This document shows, piece by piece, positions 16,165 through 24,184 of a stretch of DNA of 32,969 nt. The stretch covers positions 1-32,969 of the forward strand of contig JAHHHL010000061.1 in the NCBI GenBank assembly GCA_019359375.1, read 5' to 3'. The stretch is from Lyngbya sp. HA4199-MV5 (GTDB taxonomy: Bacteria > Cyanobacteriota > Cyanobacteriia > Leptolyngbyales > Leptolyngbyaceae). The notes under the pieces were generated by a model. That model was given only the letters and a program-made list of their open reading frames with translations. It did no database searches and was not told where the DNA came from. The first letter of the stretch is position 1; each line of letters starts with the position of its first letter. The translations under genes were made by a program, and so were the position numbers.

Positions 16165-16410
16165 ATGAAAGCACTTAAAGTTATGGCAACCATTGATGGA
16201 CAGGGACAACTGGCGTTAGATCATCCTTTATTAACAGGTAAAAACAGTCGTGTTGAGGTCATTGTCTTGATTCCAGAAGCATCAGAAGCCGAAGAGGAAG
16301 AGCAATCTAAGTCAGCACTGCTGCACGACTTTCGGCAAGCTTGGCACGAAGCTATGACTGGGCAAACGATTCCCGTTGCTCAAGTGTGGGAAGGGCTTGA
16401 GAGTGACTGA
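16165..16410 (+). CDS. Type II antitoxin-like protein
   Basis: An 81-residue protein from the ATG in GTGAAGATGAAAGC. It has a short beta-rich N-terminal region (KVMATIDGQGQLALDHPLL), an acidic linker (EAEEEEQS) and a helical tail (LLHDFRQAWHEAMTGQTIPV..VWEGLESD). This layout is common among cyanobacterial antitoxins that precede RelE/ParE-type toxins. The stop overlaps the start of the toxin gene by 8 bases. It would neutralise the toxin and probably repress the pair. The exact antitoxin family is not identified. Confidence 0.72.
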   Translation: MKALKVMATIDGQGQLALDHPLLTGKNSRVEVIVLIPEASEAEEEEQSKSALLHDFRQAWHEAMTGQTIPVAQVWEGLESD

Positions 16411-16753
16411 TCCATCCTTCATTCAGGTTAAAGCGTCACCAACGTTCAATCGAAATCTGCGCGCACTTGCCAAGAAATATCGGAGTATTCGGAATGATCT
16501 ACAACCCGTCATTGAACAACTTGAGCAGGGAGAGTTGCCGGGAGATCAAATTCCTGGAGTTGGCTACACAGTTTTCAAGTTGAGAGTCCGCAATAGCGAC
16601 ACTCAAAAAGGAAAGAGTGGTGGTTATCGTCTGATTTACTATGTCAAAACAGCAAAAGGAATCATTTTACTGACTGTTTATGCAAAATCTGAACAAGTCG
16701 ATATTGCAGCAGAGGACATTCAGAGCATCATCACAGAATATGAACAGCTTTAG
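16403..16753 (+). CDS. RelE/ParE-superfamily toxin
   Basis: This 116-residue basic protein starts at GTG 16403, inside the last codons of the antitoxin gene. The pattern PTFNRNLRALAKKYRSIRNDLQPVIEQL (helix pair), then KLRVRNSDTQKGKSGGYRLIYYV and GIILLTVYAKSEQVDI matches RelE/ParE toxins, in which the central strands carry the mRNA-cleaving or gyrase-binding residues. An upstream TTG start at 16376 is possible but would lengthen the overlap. Together with the antitoxin it is a compact, co-translated module. Whether it acts on ribosomes (RelE) or gyrase (ParE) is not decidable here. Confidence 0.8.
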   Translation: MTDPSFIQVKASPTFNRNLRALAKKYRSIRNDLQPVIEQLEQGELPGDQIPGVGYTVFKLRVRNSDTQKGKSGGYRLIYYVKTAKGIILLTVYAKSEQVDIAAEDIQSIITEYEQL

Positions 16754-16794
16754 GATGGTGGATCCAGTACGATCAAGTCTTTGAAAAGTACGAG

Positions 16795-17190
16795 ATGAAT
16801 ATTTTTGCATTGAGGCTCAAGCCTGGGCAGGATTTGAAGCAGGGATTAGCGGCATTTGTTGCGGCAAAGCAAATTCGGGCAGGGTTTATTTTGTCGGCGA
16901 TCGGGAGCCTGCGAACAGCCGCAATTCGGTTTGCCAATCAGCCGACGAGTGAAATATTGCATGAGAAGTTTGAAATTGTGGCGTTGAATGGGACGCTTTC
17001 AATTCACGGGATTCATCTGCATCTGGCGATCGCAGACAAAACAGGTCGCATGTTGGGCGGACATCTCACAGAGGGTTGTATTATCTACACGACAGCCGAA
17101 ATCGTGATTGGTGAAAGTCCCAACCTTGCGTTTGTTCGCACTCCAGATGCACAAACTGGCTTTTTAGAATTGGACATTAGAGAACGTTGA
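16795..17190 (+). CDS. PPC (DUF296) domain protein
   Basis: A 131-residue single-domain protein of the PPC/DUF296 type. Signs are NIFALRLKPGQDLKQGLAAFV (start), AGFILSAIGSLRTAAIRFAN, LNGTLSIHGIHLHLAIAD and GGHLTEGCIIYTTAEIVI with the GGHL..G motif and conserved histidines. PPC domains occur as trimers in bacteria, and in plants they are joined to AT-hook DNA-binding motifs; the bacterial function is unclear. No AT-hook is present. The gene follows the toxin by 41 bases and may be co-transcribed, but its HIP1 content marks it as native. Confidence 0.82.
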   Translation: MNIFALRLKPGQDLKQGLAAFVAAKQIRAGFILSAIGSLRTAAIRFANQPTSEILHEKFEIVALNGTLSIHGIHLHLAIADKTGRMLGGHLTEGCIIYTTAEIVIGESPNLAFVRTPDAQTGFLELDIRER

Positions 17191-17281
17191 GTAGAGGCAG
17201 GTTGTGTCAAAGTCTTTACAGCCAACCACAAAATGATTTACTAAACTTGCCCCTACCGACATTTTGACGGCTAAAAAACTT

Positions 17282-18391
17282 CTAAAGCTGCGAATGATGC
17301 AGACTTAAGGCATTTGAATTTGAGGAGTTAGCGTTGGTGTTGAATGGGTTGACGTGATTCAAGGGCTGAAGGTTGTTTAGCTGACGCGATCGCGCCACTA
17401 AAGCATTCACAAGCTCAGTCTCTTGCAGTCCCGTCACATCAATGGATGTCACATCAACCTGTCGGCGCTTCAGGTCATAATGATAAGCCTTGTCGTAATA
17501 GTCCAACACGGTATCCACAGCGGCGGCAAGATTCCCTTCTTGAATAAAATTGACTGCCTGTTGGGTGCGTTCACTGCCAAGACGCTTTTTCAACCGCACC
17601 GTCGCTTCTAGCAGCGCGCCCCGATCAACAACGCCATAGTCTTCTAGCAACAAGTGAATGCGTTCTTGCCGCGATCGCTCAACCTGCAACACCGGAGCAG
17701 AAACCATCTGCTGAAACAGCCCATCGGGAACTCGACAGGAGCCAATCATGCGGCTTTCGGCTTCGATCCAAATGGGGCGATCGCGGGTTAACTGGCTCCA
17801 TTCGATCGCAATCAGGTTTTCAAACTGCTCAGTGCTGGGCTGAGGTGGCAAGCCAAGATTGCCGTAGCTGCTGCCCCGATGATTTGCCCATTGTTCCAAA
17901 TCCAGAATTTGTTCCCCCTGTTTGCGCAACGTATGCAGGATGGTGGTTTTGCCTGTTCCCGTCATGCCACCCAGCGTCACGATCGGCTTCGGTTCCATCA
18001 GTGCAGCATGAACCCAATAACGAAAGCCTTTGTACCCACGATCGAGCAGCGTCACCTGAAAACCTGCCGTTTCCAGCAGCCATGCCATACTGCCGCTCCG
18101 CATCCCTCCCCGCCAGCAATGGACTCGCACGGCGCGATTGGGTGCCAGCACTTTGGCTTGTGCGACGAAGGTTGCTAGTTTTGGACCCACGATCGACAGC
18201 CCCAGTTCTACCGCTTCATCCCGTCCTTGCTGCTTATAACAGGTACCCACCTGTGCCCGTTCGTCATTGCTGAACAGGGGAAAACTCACGGCTCCGGGAA
18301 TGCGTCCCTGCTTATGCTCAGCCGGACTCCGCACATCCAGAATGGCTCCGGGTGCTGTGAAGAAGTCGGCAAGGGGGAGGGAGGGGGGCAT
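17282..18391 (-). CDS. mnmH: tRNA 2-selenouridine synthase (MnmH/SelU)
   Basis: A 369-residue enzyme that replaces sulfur by selenium at the wobble 2-thiouridine of tRNAs for Lys, Glu and Gln, using selenophosphate from SelD. The N-terminal rhodanese domain (LDVRSPAEHKQGRIPGA, ~18-34) has its catalytic cysteine in VHCWRGGMRS (C92). The second part is a P-loop domain with GGMTGTGKTT (141-150) and ESRMIG. The C-terminus (~350-369) is Asn/Ser-rich and looks extended. It is on the same strand as the SelD fusion gene, 184 bases downstream, consistent with a shared pathway and possibly one transcript. The ATG at 18391 directly precedes the family-typical PLADFF start. Confidence 0.92.
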   Translation of the reverse strand: MPPSLPLADFFTAPGAILDVRSPAEHKQGRIPGAVSFPLFSNDERAQVGTCYKQQGRDEAVELGLSIVGPKLATFVAQAKVLAPNRAVRVHCWRGGMRSGSMAWLLETAGFQVTLLDRGYKGFRYWVHAALMEPKPIVTLGGMTGTGKTTILHTLRKQGEQILDLEQWANHRGSSYGNLGLPPQPSTEQFENLIAIEWSQLTRDRPIWIEAESRMIGSCRVPDGLFQQMVSAPVLQVERSRQERIHLLLEDYGVVDRGALLEATVRLKKRLGSERTQQAVNFIQEGNLAAAVDTVLDYYDKAYHYDLKRRQVDVTSIDVTGLQETELVNALVARSRQLNNLQPLNHVNPFNTNANSSNSNALSLHHSQL

Positions 18392-18575
18392 GGGAAGAAG
18401 GCTAAAGGATGAAGGCTAAAGGATAAAAAATGAAAAGGATAAAAAATGAAGGCTGAAAAGTTTGAGTGGCAAGAGAGTGGGGCACATTGCTTGCGTCCGC
18501 TCATTGTGAAATGAAAAGTGTTTAAATGCGCTTTTTAGCCTTTATCCTTTAGCTTTTATCCTTTGCTTTTTGCCC
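18392..18575. repeat. AT-rich STRR tract between selD and mnmH
   Basis: GGCTAAAGGATGAA, GGATAAAAAATGAA and related heptamers occupy about 18399-18455. Near the other end, TTTAGCCTTTATCCTTTAGC (18533-18552) is their complement, so the two ends can pair in the transcript. No gene is present. Confidence 0.65.
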
Positions 18576-20873
18576 TTACACGATCGTAATCGGTTTTGCC
18601 CGATCCAACGGAGGTGTGGTGTACCCGATGATCGCGCTGTGTTGATAGCCGAGTGCATGAAGGGCAGCCAAGCAGCGATCGCTCTCGTCTAGAGGAACAG
18701 AAGCCAATAATCCACCAGATGTTTGCGGATCGAAGAGGAGTGAAAAGTATGGATGGGTGTTCGTCTCAGAAACATTGGCGATCGCTGGCAGTGCTTGCAG
18801 GTTTTGCGGTTGCAGGGAACTGAGGATGCCCATTGCCGCGGTTTCCAGGGCACCGTCTAACAACGGAATGGTGGCTAAGTTGAGCGTGACGGACACGTTT
18901 GAGGCTTGCACCATTTCTACAAGATGCCCCATGAAGCCAAACCCAGTTACATCGGTGCAAGCTGTGGCGTGATGCTCCAGCAGACAAGTTGCTGCTTGCT
19001 GATTGGATTGCTGCATGGAGGCGATCGCGCCATTCAGCCAGTGTCCTTTTGCTTTGAGCTGCATGTGGGCGGCAAAGAGTGTGCCTGTACCGATCGCTTT
19101 CGTTAAGATCAACGCTTGACCGGGTTTCATGCCACCTTTGCGGAGCAGGCGATCGGGTTGTGCCAAGCCATTACAGGACAGTCCAAACGCCAATTCTGCG
19201 CCTTCGGTCGTGTGCCCACCAATCAACACCGCTTGCGCTTTGGATAAAACCGACATCGCACCGGAAAGGAGCTGATACAAAGTTTCTTCCACGTTGGCAG
19301 GTTGGGCATAGGGAATGGTGGCGATCGCCAGCGCACTTTGCGGTTGAGCACCCATCGCAAACAGATCGCTCAGGGCATGGTTCGCGCTAATTTGCCCAAA
19401 GACAAACGGGTCGTTCAGTAATGCTGGAAAGTAGTCAATCGTCTGTACTATGACTGATCCTGCTGGAACCTGCACCACTGCCGCATCATCAGGAGACTCT
19501 AACCCGATGAGAATATCCGATCGCTGAGCCAAACTCCCGCCTTCCTGCTGCACTCGTTGCAATACACGCGCCAAAATGCTGCTGCCCACCTTCGCCCCAC
19601 ACCCCGCACAGCGCATTGTGGAAGCCTTCTGAATCGTCTGAACATCAGCAAGGTTGTGGTTCCCTTCTGCCTCCTGCCTTCTGCTCTCTGCCTTCTGCCT
19701 CCCTTCCTCCATCTCCGGCAACTCTCTAAACCGCTCCACAAACGCCCGATCGATCCAATCTTTCCAGCGCCACAGCAACGGTGACTGCCAACCCAACGAT
19801 CCACGCGCCGCGATCGCCTCCCCATCACCTGTACCAATCAAGCTGAGGTATTGCGTCTGTGGTCGAAAGGGCTTCAAGGGCTTATTTTGCACCGCACGCC
19901 GGAGATTGTTGACCAACGGTTTTCCCTGCCGCACCGCAAAAACGCCTGCCTTGGGTCGCGGATGGTTGAGCATCGTTGCCGTATCGCCTGCTGCAAAAAC
20001 ATCGGGATGAGAGACCGATCGCAGCGTGTCATCCACCAACACAAAGCCGTCCTCGTCTACAGCCAATCCTGCCTTTGCCAACCAGTCGGGTGCGGCTGCC
20101 TGTGTCACCCAAAAGATGTAGTCGCAAGCGATCGTTAAACCCGATGCACCAATCACCTGATGCGATTGGACAGAGTGGACAGGCTCCTGCAAGTGGAGTT
20201 GGATACCGCGCTGAGTTAGCAAGGCGTGAAAGCGATCGCGTACCCAATGGTTTTGGGTCGGTAACAACGTCGCGTCTTTTTGAAACAGATGCACGGTTAG
20301 ATTGGTGAGCGGCTGTTGCGCTGCCCACAAAAGTTGTTGCAAGCGATGTTGCATCGTCAGCGCCAATTCCACCCCCCCTGCGCCACCACCCACAATGCCG
20401 ATCGTTCTGGCTTTCTCAGGAGTTCGCGCAAAGTCTGACACGACCTGATCCCAATGCTCTAGAAACTGACGGACAGGTTTTGCTGGAATGATGGCATCTC
20501 GATCGCCCATCACATCCGGCAGCTTCGGTGTACTGCCAATATTGATCGACAGCAAATCAAACCCAACAGGCGGACGGTTGGCACAGAGAACGCGCTTTTG
20601 GGCTAAATCTAACCCGATCGCGCGATCGACACAAAACTGTGCGCCCGCAAACTGAGCCAGCCGACGCAAATCCATATGGCATTCTTCTCGGCTATAGAAC
20701 CCCGCCACATGCCCCGGCAGCATTCCCGAATAAGCAGTATCGGAAGCCTCCGTCAACAGCGTCAAACGCACTCCCGGCATCGGCTTCATGCCCAACATCC
20801 GCAGAGCGATCGCGTGCGAATGCCCACCACCAAGCAACACCACGTCTTTGAAAATTGGCTGAGATTGATTCAT
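18576..20873 (-). CDS. selD: Oxidoreductase-SelD fusion (selenide, water dikinase)
   Basis: A 765-residue two-domain protein. Residues ~8-370 form an NDH-2-like pyridine nucleotide-disulfide oxidoreductase (VVLLGGGHSHA FAD-binding loop, IGIVGGGAGGVELAL NAD-binding loop, VFAAGDTAT FAD site). Residues ~415-765 form SelD, which makes selenophosphate from selenide and ATP. The SelD active loop reads RCAGCGAKVGSS: the residue equivalent to E. coli Cys17 and the lysine are present, while the second cysteine is alanine. The ATG at 20873 gives the family start; the frame runs 23 codons further into repeat DNA (PYTPHP), which I reject. The linker (~395-412) is coded by an STRR tract. It lies upstream of mnmH on the same strand. 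Confidence 0.92.
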   Translation of the reverse strand: MNQSQPIFKDVVLLGGGHSHAIALRMLGMKPMPGVRLTLLTEASDTAYSGMLPGHVAGFYSREECHMDLRRLAQFAGAQFCVDRAIGLDLAQKRVLCANRPPVGFDLLSINIGSTPKLPDVMGDRDAIIPAKPVRQFLEHWDQVVSDFARTPEKARTIGIVGGGAGGVELALTMQHRLQQLLWAAQQPLTNLTVHLFQKDATLLPTQNHWVRDRFHALLTQRGIQLHLQEPVHSVQSHQVIGASGLTIACDYIFWVTQAAAPDWLAKAGLAVDEDGFVLVDDTLRSVSHPDVFAAGDTATMLNHPRPKAGVFAVRQGKPLVNNLRRAVQNKPLKPFRPQTQYLSLIGTGDGEAIAARGSLGWQSPLLWRWKDWIDRAFVERFRELPEMEEGRQKAESRRQEAEGNHNLADVQTIQKASTMRCAGCGAKVGSSILARVLQRVQQEGGSLAQRSDILIGLESPDDAAVVQVPAGSVIVQTIDYFPALLNDPFVFGQISANHALSDLFAMGAQPQSALAIATIPYAQPANVEETLYQLLSGAMSVLSKAQAVLIGGHTTEGAELAFGLSCNGLAQPDRLLRKGGMKPGQALILTKAIGTGTLFAAHMQLKAKGHWLNGAIASMQQSNQQAATCLLEHHATACTDVTGFGFMGHLVEMVQASNVSVTLNLATIPLLDGALETAAMGILSSLQPQNLQALPAIANVSETNTHPYFSLLFDPQTSGGLLASVPLDESDRCLAALHALGYQHSAIIGYTTPPLDRAKPITIV
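19663..19709. repeat. STRR heptamers inside the selD coding sequence
   Basis: On the plus strand this reads CTTCTGCCTCCTGCC and so on, six or so TCTGCCT-type heptamers. In the minus-strand frame it encodes a charged EEGRQKAESRRQEAEGN peptide between the oxidoreductase and SelD domains. Because three heptamers equal seven codons, insertion kept the frame open. The same peptide type appears in DnaX at 27597-27663. Confidence 0.85.
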
Positions 20874-20875
20874 GG

Positions 20876-21055
20876 GGGAGGAAGGGTGTGGGGTGTAGGG
20901 TGTAGGGTGTGGGGTGTAGGGTGTTTTGAGTTGATTGAGCAATCAGCCGTCAGCTGACCCTGTGGGAAGCAAGCTACAGTAAAGCTTTTTATCCTTTAGC
21001 CTTTATCCCTTATCCTTCGACCCTCTGCCCTCTGCCCTCTGCCTCCTGCCTTCCC
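20876..21055. repeat. STRR tracts upstream of the selD fusion
   Basis: GTGTGGG/GTGTAGG heptamers at 20888-20924 lie directly before the selD start and could influence its mRNA leader. AAGCAAGCTACAGT (20967-20980) is a copy, in reverse, of the dispersed sequence at 6484-6510. CCTCTGC/CCTCCTGCC heptamers occupy about 21018-21053. No gene is present. Confidence 0.65.
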
Positions 21056-21430
21056 CTAATCAACCCGCTCCAACTGCCACAAAATCTGATTCCCTTCACG
21101 TCGCACGCGAGACACTACCCAGTTGCGCCAGACCCAATGATCGCCACGACTGGTGACGGCGCTGGCGTTTACATCCATCAGATCGGCGAGTTCAGAGCTG
21201 GTAATCAAGTACCCTTTGCTAGAAATTTCATCGGCAAAATGTAGCGTGTCTACCAGATCGCGCAGTTGCGCCACTCTAACTTCACGCGGTAAATCGATCG
21301 CATCCGTTTGGGAGTGAGAAGGGACATCCATTGTGGAATTCACTACCTGTAGAGACTGCGTTTGCTTATCAACGAAAAATGATGGTTGCGTCAGTCTGAC
21401 GCATGGCAGTCCGTAAGCGTTTAAACTCAT
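21056..21430 (-). CDS. Small cyanobacterial protein, possible winged-helix-like domain
   Basis: A 124-residue protein with no named family recognised. The N-terminal ~45 residues look flexible. The C-terminal part (REVRVAQLRDLVDTLHFADEIS, GYLITSSELADLMDVNASAVTSR, WVWRNWVVSRVRREGNQILWQLERVD) has the helix-turn-helix-wing rhythm of small DNA-binding domains, where ITSSELADLM..NASAV would be the recognition unit. It stands next to rnhA on the same strand, 126 bases after it. DNA binding is inference only. Confidence 0.65.
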   Translation of the reverse strand: MSLNAYGLPCVRLTQPSFFVDKQTQSLQVVNSTMDVPSHSQTDAIDLPREVRVAQLRDLVDTLHFADEISSKGYLITSSELADLMDVNASAVTSRGDHWVWRNWVVSRVRREGNQILWQLERVD

Positions 21431-21556
21431 TGCTTAAGATATTGCAACGAATTTAGAGGGTCTGTACGAAACCGCAAGGGTATGACACAAGCATTTACAA
21501 AACTTACTGATTTCGTAAAACTACTCAACAAAGACTGTGCTGTTAGGAAGGCTGGT

Positions 21557-22039
21557 TTATGACAATGGGAGCTGCGTTAGGTTGGGCACCTTACCCAGAG
21601 AGTAGGCACGAGCGATCGTGTCACAGCGTTCGTTCCCCACATTTCCCGTATGTCCGCGCACATAGCGCCACTGGATTTTGGGTGAGTTTAAGGCATCCAT
21701 TTGCTGCCACAGGTCAGGATTCAGCACCGCTTTGCCCGTTGAGGTCTTCCAGCCTTTTTTCTTCCACCCGTGAATCCATTGCGTGATGCCGTTTTTGACA
21801 TATTCGCTGTCAGTATAGAGTTCGATCGGCTCTGTATACCCTGTGTCCTTTAAAAACTGGAGTGCTGCGATCACCGCCTGCATTTCCATCTGATTGTTGG
21901 TGGTGTGCGCTTTGGCTCCACCCATTTCGTGTACCGAACCATCTGCAAAATAGACAACCGTTCCCCAGCCCCCAGGACCAGGATTGCCTGAGCAAGCGCC
22001 ATCGGTGTAAATCGATTGAATTTTTAAGCGATCAGCCAT
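21557..22039 (-). CDS. rnhA: Ribonuclease HI
   Basis: The 160-residue enzyme cleaves RNA in RNA-DNA hybrids during replication and repair. All four metal-binding acidic residues are visible: D13 in YTDGACSGNPG, E52 in NNQMEMQA, D77 in LYTDSEY and D140 in NERCDTIA, with the accessory histidine H130 in VRGHTG. Length matches E. coli RNase HI, including the basic handle region GWKKKGWKT. Single gene; the downstream 124-residue protein could be co-transcribed. Confidence 0.95.
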   Translation of the reverse strand: MADRLKIQSIYTDGACSGNPGPGGWGTVVYFADGSVHEMGGAKAHTTNNQMEMQAVIAALQFLKDTGYTEPIELYTDSEYVKNGITQWIHGWKKKGWKTSTGKAVLNPDLWQQMDALNSPKIQWRYVRGHTGNVGNERCDTIARAYSLGKVPNLTQLPLS

Positions 22040-22433
22040 AAGTCATGCGGTTAGTCACGTTCAGTCACGAGCTATTCAGGTTAACATACGGACGATCGCG
22101 TAAAGAATCGTCTCATTTTTGGGTTGGATCATCGCTGGTATGGAGTTGCTCGGTTGCAACCGAAACTGCTCAAGCTGAAAGGGGTTTTGAGCCGTAAACG
22201 GTTGTTTCAAAACACCTTGCTTGGCAGCAAACTTTTGGCTTAGTCTACAGGGGCTATTTTGCCCGTGCTGCGATCGTGCTGCCTATCCATTGCCCACCGT
22301 GGCAGAGATAGTAGAGCAAACGTAGGTGCGGTTGGTTGCTCCGTGCGACTAAACCGTAGCTGCACTTGCCTGCCCAGGGGCTTGAGCTTGCCAGCCAAAG
22401 ATGGAGAAATAATTTAGTTATGGAAGCGGCATC
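22040..22433. other. Divergent intergenic region between rnhA and crtW
   Basis: This 394-base gap should contain the promoters of both genes. GCGATCG-type sites occur, but I find no convincing promoter pair or tandem repeat. A stop-free plus-strand stretch of about 50 codons ends at TAG 22241-22243 (contains LQPKLLKLKGVLSRKRLF) but lacks an ATG start, so it is at best a gene remnant. Confidence 0.4.
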
Positions 22434-23243
22434 GTGCTGGAGACAGAAAGACGCATTTACGCAGAATCAGCCTTGAACCAACTTGACGATTATTGGCAGC
22501 CATCAGGACAATCAACGGCACACACGCTTACAAGCAGCAACACATATGAGGGGGTAGCGATCGCAGCCTCCATCCTAAGTTTGTGGCTCATCAGCCTGGT
22601 GAGTCTGCTGAGACTGGATCACCCACTGCCGATCGTCTGGATGGCGTTGGCAATTCTGGGTCAAACATTCCTCTATACAGGGCTATTTATCACAGCGCAT
22701 GATGCGATGCATGGGTGCGTTGTTCCTCAACATCCGAGGCTCAATCACGCGATCGGGTTTTTAGCGCTGCTGCTGTATGGGTTTTTGCCGTACTACAAGT
22801 TACGCACGGCTCATTGGCAGCACCATCAATATCCGGCGAGCGATCGTGACCCGGACTACCACAACGGCAAGCAAACAAACGGGCTGTTCTGGTATGTGCG
22901 CTTTATGGTGCGCTATTGGGGCTGGTGGCAGTGCGTTGGCATCACCGCCGCGTATCATTTTATGCATCGAGTTGTAGGTGTTTCAGAATTGAATCTAGTG
23001 GCATTTTGGGCAACACCTGCGCTCTTGAGTTCCCTGCAACTGTTCTACTTCGGCACTTTTTTGGCGCATCGTGAACCCGCAACAGGGTATCAAAATGCTG
23101 CCCGTGCCAATAGTATTTATCGTCCGATACTCTGGTCATTCTTAACCTGCTACCATTTTGGCTACCACAACGAACACCACGAGCATCCGCATGTGCCCTG
23201 GTGGAAACTGCCCGCGATCGTGCGCTCACAATCGACGGAATGA
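22434..23243 (+). CDS. crtW: Beta-carotene ketolase, CrtW type
   Basis: A 269-residue membrane di-iron oxygenase that adds 4-keto groups to beta-carotene, giving echinenone and canthaxanthin. The histidine clusters of the CrtW/fatty-acid-hydroxylase family are intact: HDAMH (89-93), HWQHH (127-131) and HNEHHEHPH (245-253), with extra conserved FLAHREPATGY and SFLTCYHFGYHNEHH. Four or so hydrophobic membrane segments flank them. The start is GTG at 22434; the nearby ATG at 22420 is out of frame. It is a single gene. Ketocarotenoids of this kind serve photoprotection and, in some cyanobacteria, supply the orange carotenoid protein. Confidence 0.92.
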   Translation: MLETERRIYAESALNQLDDYWQPSGQSTAHTLTSSNTYEGVAIAASILSLWLISLVSLLRLDHPLPIVWMALAILGQTFLYTGLFITAHDAMHGCVVPQHPRLNHAIGFLALLLYGFLPYYKLRTAHWQHHQYPASDRDPDYHNGKQTNGLFWYVRFMVRYWGWWQCVGITAAYHFMHRVVGVSELNLVAFWATPALLSSLQLFYFGTFLAHREPATGYQNAARANSIYRPILWSFLTCYHFGYHNEHHEHPHVPWWKLPAIVRSQSTE

Positions 23244-23261
23244 GCTATCGACGGTCAGTTT

Positions 23262-23378
23262 GAGAGTTTTGAGTTTTGAGTTAAATACAGTACGTGTTAT
23301 TCATTTCCCCTGCTTCCCCCGCTTCCCCTGCTTCCCCCACCTTCTGCCTTCTGCCTCCTGCCCTCTGCCTTCTGCCTT
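23262..23378. repeat. STRR tract upstream of the ABC-2 exporter genes
   Basis: GAGTTTTGAGTTTTGAG, then CCCCTGCTTCCCCCGCTTCC, and TTCTGCC/TCCTGCC heptamers fill the space right up to the permease ATG. No Shine-Dalgarno remains visible before that ATG. Confidence 0.65.
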
Positions 23379-24179
23379 ATGCAAACATCCACTACCCAAC
23401 AACTCAAACGCGATTACCAGGGAACCGTTGCGATCGCTCAGCGCATTTTGCTGGAACTTTGGCGACGTAAGGTAAGCCTCATCTGCTGGGTCGTGTTTCC
23501 TGCTTCGATTTTGGTGGTGAATGGTCTGATTTTGACGGAGCGTGGACAGCTTTCGACAGGGGAAGCCTTTGCCCAATCGGTGCCGCCTTGCCTGGTAGGA
23601 ACAGCGCTGTTTTTTAGCTGTTTGGGGGGCAGTATTGCGACGATCGTGGCAGAGCGGGAGCAGCGGACGCTGAAGCAACTCCTGATTTCGCCGCTGCGAG
23701 GGATGGCTTACTTTCTGGGTATCTTTCTGGCGTATGGGATGATCGGGGTGGGGCAAACGCTGCTGGTGTATGCGATCGCGGCATTTACTGGCGCTACCTT
23801 TGAGGGATCAGTACCGTTCGCCGCGCTGATTATCGGGTTGAGCATGATGGCATATGTAGGCACAGGTTTTTTTATTGGTGCAAAACTGGCTCGTCGCACG
23901 GAGGATGTCAACGCGTTGATTGCCGCCCTGGGTGTGCCGTTGCTGCTGCTGAGCGGAGCCTTCATCCCCATTAACTTTTTCCCCGAAGCTCTGCGAAACA
24001 TTGCTCACTACAACCCGATCTATCACATGATTGAGGCACTCGCAGCCGCATCTGTAGCCACGATTCGCATGGCAGACTTGATGCCTCACCTCTGGTTTTT
24101 GGTTGGCTTTACCATCCTGACGGTTGCAGCAGGCTGGCTTGCCTATCGAGAAATGCTTCACCGTGAGAGGAGATCGTAG
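23379..24179 (+). CDS. ABC-2 type exporter permease
   Basis: A 266-residue membrane protein with about six hydrophobic segments (for example LICWVVFPASILVVNGLIL, SMMAYVGTGFFIGA, GVPLLLLSGAFIPINFFP) and the ABC-2 motif ERE..TLKQLLISPL in the first cytoplasmic loop. The GAFIPI..FPEALRNIAHYNPIYHMIEA segment is typical of NodJ/DrrB-like permeases. Its stop lies 5 bases before the ATPase gene, so the two form an operon. The start follows repeat DNA. The substrate is unknown. Confidence 0.88.
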   Translation: MQTSTTQQLKRDYQGTVAIAQRILLELWRRKVSLICWVVFPASILVVNGLILTERGQLSTGEAFAQSVPPCLVGTALFFSCLGGSIATIVAEREQRTLKQLLISPLRGMAYFLGIFLAYGMIGVGQTLLVYAIAAFTGATFEGSVPFAALIIGLSMMAYVGTGFFIGAKLARRTEDVNALIAALGVPLLLLSGAFIPINFFPEALRNIAHYNPIYHMIEALAAASVATIRMADLMPHLWFLVGFTILTVAAGWLAYREMLHRERRS

Positions 24180-24184
24180 GGTTC

